A stretch of 9,316 nucleotides of DNA, from positions 1 to 9,316 of the forward strand of contig CAYGJL010000063.1 in assembly GCA_964350145.1 (NCBI GenBank). The letters are read 5' to 3'. Source of the DNA: JACDCY01 sp964350145 (GTDB lineage Bacteria; Gemmatimonadota; Gemmatimonadetes; Gemmatimonadales; Gemmatimonadaceae). The notes beneath the pieces were generated by a model. It was not told the DNA's origin and did no database searches. It was given only the letters and a program-made list of their open reading frames with translations. Made by a program: the position numbers and the translations under genes. Every line of letters starts with the position of its first letter. Within the stretch, counting starts at the first letter, position 1. Below, piece by piece: positions 1 through 5,530 of the stretch.

Positions 1-481
1 GCCGCTCACCGTCGGCGCCGACCGGATCGCGAACACGCTCGCCGCGCACGCGTTGCTCGAGCACGACGCGATCGTGGTGGACCTCGGCACCGCTACGACC
101 TACGACTGCATCACCGCCGAGGGCTCGTTTTTCGGTGGGATCATCCAGCCTGGCGTAACGAGCTCCGCGGAAACGCTGTTCAGCAAGACATCCAAGCTGC
201 CGGCGACGGCGATCGTCGCGCCCGCGAAGCTGATCGGCACACGCACCGAGGAGTGCATTCAGTCCGGCGTGGTGTACGGCTCGGCGGAGTCCATCGACGG
301 GCTGGTGCGGAGGATCAAAGCCGAGTGGCCGCGCGAGTCCGTGCCCGTTGTGATCGCGACCGGTGGTTTGTGCGAGGTCTTCGCGCGGCACTGCCAGGAG
401 TTCGACCAGGTGGATCCGTTCTTCACGCTGAAAGGCGTGCGGATCGGCTTTGACATCCTGAGCGGCGGGGCGGGGCGCTAA
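1..481 (+). CDS. coaX: Type III pantothenate kinase, C-terminal part (5' end cut by window edge)
   Basis: Cytoplasmic enzyme that phosphorylates pantothenate with ATP, the first step of coenzyme A synthesis. The frame is open from base 2, and 159 residues are visible before the TAA at 479-481. A start at TTG 53 would cut off conserved sequence, because the in-frame residues before it already read as the family motif PLTVGADRIAN, which includes the GADR segment. This is followed by VVDLGTATTYD (phosphate-binding DxGTATT), FFGGIIQPG, and a late ATGG motif before the final helix region ending near FFTLKGVRIGFDIL. CoaX proteins are usually about 250-260 residues, so roughly the first 40% lies outside the window. 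In many bacteria coaX follows birA, which could be tested upstream. The next gene starts 72 bp downstream on the same strand, so cotranscription is possible but not shown. The family call is secure. Confidence 0.95.
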   Translation, partial: PLTVGADRIANTLAAHALLEHDAIVVDLGTATTYDCITAEGSFFGGIIQPGVTSSAETLFSKTSKLPATAIVAPAKLIGTRTEECIQSGVVYGSAESIDGLVRRIKAEWPRESVPVVIATGGLCEVFARHCQEFDQVDPFFTLKGVRIGFDILSGGAGR

Positions 482-522
482 CGTCCCGGCAGTCTGGCGG
501 GAATGGGGTCGAGCGCTAACGT
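475..522. repeat. 10-bp direct repeat flanking the coaX stop codon
   Basis: The sequence GCGCTAACGT occurs at 475-484, spanning the coaX stop codon, and again at 513-522 in the 72-bp gap before the next gene. The copies are 38 bp apart. It could be a small duplication of the coaX end or chance. No role is assigned. The rest of the gap (482-553) holds a 5-bp hairpin GTCCG/CGGAC (526-530 with 540-544) and no strong promoter or terminator. Confidence 0.4.
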
Positions 523-553
523 TTAGTCCGTCTCCCACTCGGACGACCACCGC

Positions 554-1975
554 ATGCCGTTCCGGCTTCTAATGCTCGTCGTGGCGCTCGCGGCAACTGC
601 CGGCGCGCAGACGCCGGACACGACCGGGCGCGCGGGAGCGACGGTCAGCGGAGTCGTGTACGACAGCGTGGCTCTCCGGCCGCTTGCCGGGGCCACGGTG
701 CAGCTCGTGGACGCCGGCAACCCCGCTGGCGGGGTGCGCACGGAAATCACCGACGCGCTCGGCTCGTTCGCTTTCAGCGATGTGCCGAACGGCGGCTACC
801 TGCTCGGGTTCCTGCACCCCGTACTCGATTCGCTCGGCATCGAGTCGCCTCTGCGCGAGGTTGTCGTCGCCGGCCGCCGGTCAGTGAGCGCCGACGTGGC
901 GATTCCGTCGCCCGAGCGACTGCTTGCGGCGATCTGCGGCGAGCAATCGGTTCGTGATTCCGGGGCGGTCATCTTCGGCGTCGTGCGCGACGCGCACAGC
1001 CATCTGCCGCTCGCGGGGGTGGGGGTGACCGGTGCGTGGCAGGAATTTTCCATGACCCGCGGCGGGTTTTCCCAGCGCGTCCAGCGCGTCGAGGCGACCA
1101 CTACGGAGACCGGCTGGTTTTCCCTGTGTGACGTGCCGCGCCCCGGAACCACCACAGTCTTCGCCGGGCGCAACGCAGACAGTACTGCTCTCGTCGAAAT
1201 TCCGATTTCCGTGGAAGCGGTCATTCGCCGCGATCTTTATGTCGGCGGGGCGCGCACGGTGACGTTCGCGGACACTTTGCGGCGCGGCGACACGGCGTCC
1301 GTGACGCGCCGAATCGTGCAGTCGGGTGACGGGCGGTTGAGCGGAACCGTGGCGTCCATCGCTACCGGCGCACCGATCCCTGGGGCGCAGGTAGTTCTCA
1401 CCGACGGACCTGAGGCAACCACCAATGCCAAGGGCGAATGGACCCTTGTAGACGTCCCGCTCGGGACCCGTACGCTGGAAGTAAAAGCGCTCGGATACTA
1501 TCCCGAGCGCCGCGCCGTGAACGTCTTCACCGGCGCGCCGTCGGTGCACGTCGCGCTGTCCACGTTCCGCGCCGTGCTCGATACCGTGCGGGTAACCGCG
1601 TCCCGGTGGAGAGACGAGTATCGGCTCGGGTTCGAGGCGCGGCGCCGGACGGGCCTGGGCCGCTACCTCACGGCGGAAGAGATCGCGCGGCGTGCGCCCG
1701 TGAACGCGTCGGACCTATTCCGCGGGATTCGGGGCTTGGCGACCGATGCCGGGACGATCAGGCTTCGGAGAGGGGACACGGATTGCTCGCCGGCAATGTA
1801 TCTCAACGGCGTCCACATTCCGGCGATGGCTCGGGATGACCTTTCCGCCGAGGACATAGACATCTGGGTCCGCCCGCACGAGATAGCTGCCATCGAGGTG
1901 TACGGCGACATTGTGCCGCCGCAATTCCAGCAGATTCAGCTCGGCTGCGGCACGATCGCCATCTGGACCAAGTGA
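554..1975 (+). CDS. Exported protein with three carboxypeptidase-regulatory-like domains and a barrel-less TonB-plug-like C-terminus
   Basis: A 473-residue secreted protein. Residues 1-18 form a short signal peptide with cleavage expected after AGA. Three beta-sandwich repeats of the carboxypeptidase-regulatory (CarboxypepD_reg) type follow. They lie at about 28-117 (ATVSGVVYD..PLAGATVQL), 137-228 (VIFGVVRD..PLAGVGVTG) and 259-336 (LSGTVAS..PIPGAQVVL), and each carries a G-x-F/W-x-L and V-P turn. After the linker LDTVRVTASR (342-351), residues about 352-473 resemble a TonB-dependent receptor plug: YLTAEEIARR, SDLFRGIRG, YLNGVHIP, and HEIAAIEVYGD. The chain ends at GTIAIWTK, where the last plug strand would fall, so there is no outer-membrane barrel. 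Cys411 and Cys465 could form a disulfide. Known plug modules sit inside a receptor barrel, so the role here (ligand binding or a periplasmic partner) is unknown. No clear Shine-Dalgarno precedes ATG 554. The lipoprotein gene follows after 7 bp. Confidence 0.85.
   Translation: MPFRLLMLVVALAATAGAQTPDTTGRAGATVSGVVYDSVALRPLAGATVQLVDAGNPAGGVRTEITDALGSFAFSDVPNGGYLLGFLHPVLDSLGIESPLREVVVAGRRSVSADVAIPSPERLLAAICGEQSVRDSGAVIFGVVRDAHSHLPLAGVGVTGAWQEFSMTRGGFSQRVQRVEATTTETGWFSLCDVPRPGTTTVFAGRNADSTALVEIPISVEAVIRRDLYVGGARTVTFADTLRRGDTASVTRRIVQSGDGRLSGTVASIATGAPIPGAQVVLTDGPEATTNAKGEWTLVDVPLGTRTLEVKALGYYPERRAVNVFTGAPSVHVALSTFRAVLDTVRVTASRWRDEYRLGFEARRRTGLGRYLTAEEIARRAPVNASDLFRGIRGLATDAGTIRLRRGDTDCSPAMYLNGVHIPAMARDDLSAEDIDIWVRPHEIAAIEVYGDIVPPQFQQIQLGCGTIAIWTK
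1073..1090 (+). repeat. Exact 9-bp tandem duplication inside the repeat-domain gene
   Basis: CAGCGCGTC is present twice in a row and is in frame. It encodes Gln-Arg-Val twice (residues 174-179) in a loop of the second carboxypeptidase-regulatory-like domain. This looks like a small slippage event that keeps the frame. Confidence 0.7.
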
Positions 1976-1982
1976 TGGTTGA

Positions 1983-2993
1983 ATGGCGGCACGCGTACTG
2001 ATGAAACACGCCGTGCGCGCGACGGTGCTCGCTTCCGGAGTCGCGCTCGCGGGCTGCGGCCCGCGACCCTTGCCAGTCCCTGTGCCGATGTCCCCGCCGG
2101 TCCGCGCCCAAAACCCCTCGCCGATGGTGGAGAACGCGAGGCGCCACGAGCGCATCCCGCAAGTGCAGCCTCCGGGTCTCACGTTCAGAGTCGACTCGGT
2201 GCTCCCGCGGCCGGTCGAGGTGTTCATTCCGGACAAGCCGCCTGTCAGCGCGGGCGCCGCGGACGAGCGGACATTGCTCGTGCACGTCTTCAGCGCGGCG
2301 TACGTACCCATGCACGCGGTCGCCAACGCGCGCGACCGCTACGTGCTCGCGGTCATCAACCTGCCCGGCAGCTCCTCCGCGTACGAGCGCGCGCTGTCTG
2401 ACTCGGCCGCGTGGAACACGCTGATCCAGCGCGTGCGCGACGAGACCGTTGCGCGGACGCGGGGAAGGGTGAGCGTAGGCCGCGTAGTCGTCAGCGCGTT
2501 CAGCGCCGGCTACGGCGGCGTGCGCGCGCTGCTGAGTGACGAGCGCACCGCTGCCGGGATCGACGGCGTGCTGCTGCTCGACGGACTCCACACGAGCTAT
2601 ATCCCCGAGCGAACCGTGCTCTTCGAGGGCGGCGCGCTCGACACGTTGAAGCTGCTCCCGTTCCTCCGGTACGCGCGCCGCGCAGTGGCCGGCGAGGTTC
2701 GGTTCGTCTTCACCCACTCCGAGGTATTTCCCGCGACTTTCGCCAGCACCACCGAGACCGCGGACTGGATCATCGCCGCGCTCGGGCTCGCGCGCACGCC
2801 GGTACTCGAGTGGGGGCCGGGCGGAATGCAGCAGATAAGCGAGGTACGGCGCGGCGGCCTCGCGATCCTGGGGTTCGCGGGGAACACGGGCCCGGATCAC
2901 GGCGACCATCTGCACGGACTCGGCGGATTTCTGCCGGTGCTCAGCGCACCCGCGTCGCCTGCGTCCACGCCTTCCGGCCGTTCGAATCGCTGA
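1983..2993 (+). CDS. Putative lipoprotein with alpha/beta-hydrolase-like pattern
   Basis: A 336-residue product from ATG 1983. An in-frame ATG at 2001 gives a shorter, cleaner signal peptide (MKHAVRATVLASGVALAGC) and is equally plausible. The lipobox LAGC places the lipidated cysteine at residue 25, followed by a Pro-rich linker (27-65). The body looks like an alpha/beta hydrolase. It has a strand LLVHVFSA, then VVVSAFSAGYGG (168-179) as a possible nucleophile elbow with Ser174 in the form A-F-S-A-G rather than G-x-S-x-G. VLLLDGLH (196-203) could supply an acid, and the His-rich DHGDHLHGLGG (305-315) a catalytic His. The substrate is unknown; an esterase or peptidase-like hydrolase on the envelope is inference. 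It lies 7 bp after the plug-domain gene, suggesting one transcript. The last 17 residues, rich in Ser, Ala and Pro, are read antisense to the end of the convergent metallohydrolase gene and may not be part of the fold. Confidence 0.75.
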   Translation: MAARVLMKHAVRATVLASGVALAGCGPRPLPVPVPMSPPVRAQNPSPMVENARRHERIPQVQPPGLTFRVDSVLPRPVEVFIPDKPPVSAGAADERTLLVHVFSAAYVPMHAVANARDRYVLAVINLPGSSSAYERALSDSAAWNTLIQRVRDETVARTRGRVSVGRVVVSAFSAGYGGVRALLSDERTAAGIDGVLLLDGLHTSYIPERTVLFEGGALDTLKLLPFLRYARRAVAGEVRFVFTHSEVFPATFASTTETADWIIAALGLARTPVLEWGPGGMQQISEVRRGGLAILGFAGNTGPDHGDHLHGLGGFLPVLSAPASPASTPSGRSNR

Positions 2994-3990
2994 CGCGCAC
3001 GCGGACGTAGCCTTCGTCACCGCGAATCGTGTATGACGCGCGCCGGTCGTATACCGTCGCGAGCACTCGTCCGCCGCTGCCGACGAACTCTATCGTGTAG
3101 CGGCTGTCGTAAACCGGTAGCACGGCGACCGTGATCGCGCCGTCCGTCACGGCGAGCTCGCTCAACGTCACGCCGGTAGAGGCGTAGAAATCCCCGCGGC
3201 GAATCGCGCCGAGAATCGCTGGCTCCGTCAGCGTATCGGCGCGCACCATGATCCACGCGCGCCCCGGGCGCGTGAGCTCGTACGAGTCCGCGTCGCTTGC
3301 GCGGAAGCTGTGGCTGTCGTCGTCCGCGACGGCGAACACCACCTTGCCGCCCGTCAGCAGCGAGTCCCACAGCGCCTCGGCGGAAGGAGCAACGCGCCCA
3401 GTGGCATCCACACCGCCGAGGTTGTTCACGCCCGTATGCGCGTTCCAGATCTCGAGCAGCGTGGAGTCGGGGAGCGCCGTAAGATCCTCGAGCCGAACCG
3501 ACCAGCGGAAGTTCGGGTGGTTGACCTGCGCTATCCCGCCGGCCGCGCGAATCGCGGCGATGTTCCGCGCGTATGCGTCCGTCAGGGATACCCCATGCGC
3601 GATTCCTCGTTCACCGAGCCGGGTCACGACGCGGGTGAGTCCGAGCGCGTTGACGTGCGCTTGCCGTCGCCGGTCCGGATGCGTCGAGTCGGCGACCACT
3701 TGCGTAACTTCTTCGCCCGCGATCAACAGAAAGCGGCCGGACGCGCCGAAGCGCGCGTTCAGCGGAGCGGGATCGGTGATCCGCTCGTGGTCGGTGACGA
3801 AGAGAAAATCGTAGCTCGCGTCGCGGTACCAGCGCGCGACGCTGTCCGGCGGGCTGTCGCCGTCCGAGTTCACGGTGTGCGCGTGCGTGTTGCCGCGGAA
3901 CCACTGCTGCGCCTGCACGTTCTCTGCGCCGAAAGAGACCGACAGGCTGCCGACCAGGACCGAAAGCAGTGCGAGTCGGTGCGAGCGCAT
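2941..3990 (-). CDS. Secreted CehA/McbA-type PHP-domain metallohydrolase
   Basis: A 349-residue product. I choose ATG 3990 because it begins a proper signal peptide (MRSHRLALLSVLVGSLSV, cleavage after VQA near residue 27) and is preceded by a G-run (GGGGG) a few bases upstream. Extending the frame upstream adds 51 residues that look like intergenic DNA. The mature protein opens with WFRGNTHAHT (metal ligands His36 and His38), then NSDGD (Asp43) and FVTDHE (Asp67, His68). Next come GEEVT (Glu93/94), HVNALG (His112), NHP (His158), WNAH (His185) and DDDSHSF (Asp223/224, His227). This is the spacing of PHP phosphoesterase-like hydrolases of the CehA/McbA group. The C-terminal 100 residues (RGDFYASTG onward) form the beta-rich tail usual there. 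CehA and McbA hydrolyse carbamate pesticides, but the natural substrate here is unknown. The gene converges on the lipoprotein gene and overlaps it by 53 bp. Confidence 0.9.
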   Translation of the reverse strand: MRSHRLALLSVLVGSLSVSFGAENVQAQQWFRGNTHAHTVNSDGDSPPDSVARWYRDASYDFLFVTDHERITDPAPLNARFGASGRFLLIAGEEVTQVVADSTHPDRRRQAHVNALGLTRVVTRLGERGIAHGVSLTDAYARNIAAIRAAGGIAQVNHPNFRWSVRLEDLTALPDSTLLEIWNAHTGVNNLGGVDATGRVAPSAEALWDSLLTGGKVVFAVADDDSHSFRASDADSYELTRPGRAWIMVRADTLTEPAILGAIRRGDFYASTGVTLSELAVTDGAITVAVLPVYDSRYTIEFVGSGGRVLATVYDRRASYTIRGDEGYVRVRVSDSNGRKAWTQATRVR

Positions 3991-4141
3991 GCCCCCAAGG
4001 TACGCTCCAGGTTGCCCTTGGAATAGACAGGTTGCTTCGCCTGGGCGGGTAGGGCAAAGCTGTACCGGCCGGTGGGATTTCCCCGACTGCGCCGGCTGCC
4101 GGTGAGCGTATCCTCGGGGTGGGAACTTCCGGCGGTGGATC
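3991..4141. promoter_or_regulatory. Divergent intergenic region with a phased direct repeat and a palindrome
   Basis: This is the only divergent gap in the window, so it should hold promoters for the metallohydrolase gene (minus) and the membrane-protein pair (plus). I cannot pick convincing -35/-10 hexamers. Two copies of CAGGTTGC lie at 4008-4015 and 4028-4035, exactly 20 bp apart, which is about two helical turns. A perfect 10-bp palindrome, ACCGGCCGGT, lies at 4064-4073. These are candidate regulator sites by position and spacing only; no regulator is encoded nearby apart from the kinase. Confidence 0.4.
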
Positions 4142-4687
4142 ATGCGCGAAGATCGATGGGAAGTCGCTTGGCGTGGACTGCTGATAGGGTCGGTCGGCTA
4201 TCTGATCGTATTCCTCGGCGTCGGCGTGGGCGACGCGTTGCAGGGTCGTTCGTTCTTCTACACGTTCTCGTTGCTCGGGGGATGGCTGTTCTACGGCCTC
4301 GAGGATCCAGCGCTGGTACAGGTATGGCCGGGCGCCGTATTCGCGTACAACGGCCTGCACCTGCTGATCTTCCTCGCCTTCGGGCTGTTCGCATCCTGGA
4401 TGGCGTCGGTTGCGGAGCGCGGCCCGCTCCTGTGGTACGCCGCGCTCGTCATGTACCTCTTCGCCTTTCTCCATCTCTTCGGCGCCTTCCTGTTGATGAC
4501 CGAGCCGATCCGGAGCGCGCTTTCGCTCTGGCACGTCTCCATTCCCAGTGTGCTCGCGCTGACGGCAATGAGCTGGGTTCTGCTGCGGCAGCACCCGCAA
4601 CTGCGGCACGAGTTGGACGAATGGGTGGACGACGACGACGAAGTCCCGGCTTCCGAGCCCCGCAAGAACGCGACGGCTCTACCTTAG
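4142..4687 (+). CDS. Multi-pass membrane protein of unknown function
   Basis: A 181-residue inner-membrane protein that I do not recognise. Hydrophobic segments are seen at about residues 12-29 (LLIGSVGYLIVFLGVGV), 37-51 (weaker), 69-91 (LHLLIFLAFGLFASWM), 96-118 (LWYAALVMYLFAFLHLFGAFLL) and 129-148 (PSVLALTAMSWVLL). This gives four or five membrane passes. Three histidines (72, 111, 131) fall in or at the edges of these segments and could be ligands, but this is speculation. The C-terminus is a charged cytosolic-type tail with an acidic patch (WVDDDDE, 161-167). ATG 4142 is preceded by a weak GGTGG. The DUF2892-like gene begins 12 bp after its stop with a strong ribosome site, so the two are probably cotranscribed and may act together. 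Neighbourhood conservation would be the best clue to function. Confidence 0.8.
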   Translation: MREDRWEVAWRGLLIGSVGYLIVFLGVGVGDALQGRSFFYTFSLLGGWLFYGLEDPALVQVWPGAVFAYNGLHLLIFLAFGLFASWMASVAERGPLLWYAALVMYLFAFLHLFGAFLLMTEPIRSALSLWHVSIPSVLALTAMSWVLLRQHPQLRHELDEWVDDDDEVPASEPRKNATALP

Positions 4688-4688
4688 C

Positions 4689-4694
4689 AGGAGA
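4689..4694 (+). promoter_or_regulatory. Strong Shine-Dalgarno for the DUF2892-like gene
   Basis: AGGAGA sits 5 nt before ATG 4700, inside the 12-nt gap after the membrane-protein stop codon. It is the best plus-strand ribosome site in the window and fixes this start. Confidence 0.8.
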
Positions 4695-4699
4695 CGGTC

Positions 4700-4951
4700 A
4701 TGCTCGACAACAACGAAGCAGGAATGGATCGCGTCGTGCGGATCACGCTGGGTCTCGCGATACTCTCGCTCGGCTGGAGTGGCGTGATCGCGGGCCAGCT
4801 CGGAATGGCGTTCAAGATCCTCGGCTTCGTGCCGCTCCTGACCGGCATCGTCGGCTGGTGTCCGCTCTATACGCTCCTCAGGTTCAGCACTGACGGCGGC
4901 GTCCACCGGACGCGGACGACGCATGCGCGCGGCGCGGCGCGATCATCATAG
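4700..4951 (+). CDS. DUF2892 (YgaP-like) small membrane protein
   Basis: An 83-residue protein with the DUF2892 layout: an N-terminal NNEAGMDRVVRITLGLAIL stretch leading into the first membrane hairpin (about 13-30), then a second segment (about 36-53) ending in the signature GWCPLYTLLRFST (52-64). In YgaP this module is the membrane anchor joined to a rhodanese domain; here it is stand-alone. Its function is not established. Cys54 lies in the conserved WCPLY motif. After residue 64 a basic tail (GGVHRTRTTHARGAARSS) goes beyond the usual end of the family and looks like run-on sequence. The last 6 bp overlap the 3' end of the convergent SRPBCC gene. It is probably translated from the same message as the upstream membrane protein. 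Confidence 0.88.
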   Translation: MLDNNEAGMDRVVRITLGLAILSLGWSGVIAGQLGMAFKILGFVPLLTGIVGWCPLYTLLRFSTDGGVHRTRTTHARGAARSS

Positions 4952-5440
4952 GCCTGCTTCGAGATCGGCGATGTACTTTCTGATGGTGGCGTCGTGGCCC
5001 AGGACGAATCGCGAGGCGAGGCGGAAGACCGGGTTATAGACCTCGCCGTCTTCGCGGATGGTCAGCCGCGTCCCGCGCGGAGTCGGTGTCAGATCGAAGG
5101 TCCAGGTGCCCCCGAACGGCAGCGATCTGTCGCTGATCCTCGATATGAGGCGCAGCGGCGGGACGCTCTCGACTGTCTCGTAGGTGATCGTCCCGTCACT
5201 GGAACGTTCGCGCCACACGGGGCCGGCGGGCGCGCGCTGGACGATCTCCACCGATTTCACATCCTTGCGCCACAGCGGGAACGAAGTCATGTCCGTGATC
5301 GTCTCCCAAACGCGCTCAGGCGGTGCGTCGAGCTCGACCGACAGCGAAGCGACGTGTTTTACCGGAAGGGCGTATCCGGCAGCGATGATCACAGCCACGA
5401 GACCGCCGAGCGTCCCGCCGATAATCAACAGCCAACGCAT
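4946..5440 (-). CDS. Membrane-anchored SRPBCC (START-like) family protein
   Basis: A 164-residue product from ATG 5440, chosen because GGGAGGA lies 6 nt upstream on the minus strand. An in-frame TTG at 5458 lies upstream of that ribosome site and is unlikely. Residues 3-22 form a single membrane helix (LLIIGGTLGGLVAVIIAAGY). The rest is a polyketide-cyclase/SRPBCC helix-grip domain: VELDAPPERVWETITD (35-50) at the start, FPLWRKDVKSVEIV (54-67), a central run of beta strands (PPLRLISRI, GGTWTFDLTPT, GTRLTIREDG), and the long C-terminal helix ending IRKYIADLEAGL. Soluble members bind hydrophobic ligands in a deep cavity. The ligand here is unknown, and the anchor would place the domain at the membrane surface, on which side I cannot say. 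The gene ends within the convergent DUF2892-like gene. Confidence 0.88.
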   Translation of the reverse strand: MRWLLIIGGTLGGLVAVIIAAGYALPVKHVASLSVELDAPPERVWETITDMTSFPLWRKDVKSVEIVQRAPAGPVWRERSSDGTITYETVESVPPLRLISRISDRSLPFGGTWTFDLTPTPRGTRLTIREDGEVYNPVFRLASRFVLGHDATIRKYIADLEAGL

Positions 5441-5446
5441 CTTCGA

Positions 5447-5453
5447 TCCTCCC
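5447..5453 (-). promoter_or_regulatory. Shine-Dalgarno for the SRPBCC gene
   Basis: On the minus strand GGGAGGA lies 6 nt before ATG 5440. It decides the start codon against the TTG at 5458. Confidence 0.8.
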
Positions 5454-5468
5454 TGCAAGGGTGGTAGG

Positions 5469-5487
5469 GCCCAGCTCTCGAGTGGGC
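5469..5487. other. Hairpin-forming sequence in the gap after the kinase gene
   Basis: GCCCA (5469-5473) pairs with TGGGC (5483-5487), with CTC/GAG continuing inside after one bulged base. It lies 44 bp past the kinase stop in the 90-bp gap before the SRPBCC gene. There is no T-run on either side, so it is at best a weak or factor-dependent terminator. Confidence 0.25.
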
Positions 5488-5530
5488 GCGCGCTGCGCCA
5501 CGCGCGAAGCGGAAATCCTGATCCCGCTCG

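Noticed and set aside
53..481. coaX as a short complete gene from TTG 53
   Set aside because: The conserved GADR segment is encoded upstream in the same frame, so the gene enters from outside the window.
1803..3020. Long open frame of 405 codons on the minus strand opposite the plug-domain and lipoprotein genes
   Set aside because: The translation is Arg/Ala-rich with no recognisable domain and lies opposite genes with clear signal peptides and motifs. It is a usual by-product of high GC.
3611..4609. Open frame of 332 codons on the minus strand crossing the divergent intergenic region
   Set aside because: Its frame conflicts with the metallohydrolase signal peptide and PHP motifs, and its upstream half is antisense to a membrane protein with clear hydrophobic segments.
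5488..5507. CGCGCG...CGCGCG inverted repeat downstream of the kinase gene
   Set aside because: It is a self-complementary GC run expected by chance at this base composition, with no T-run to make a terminator.
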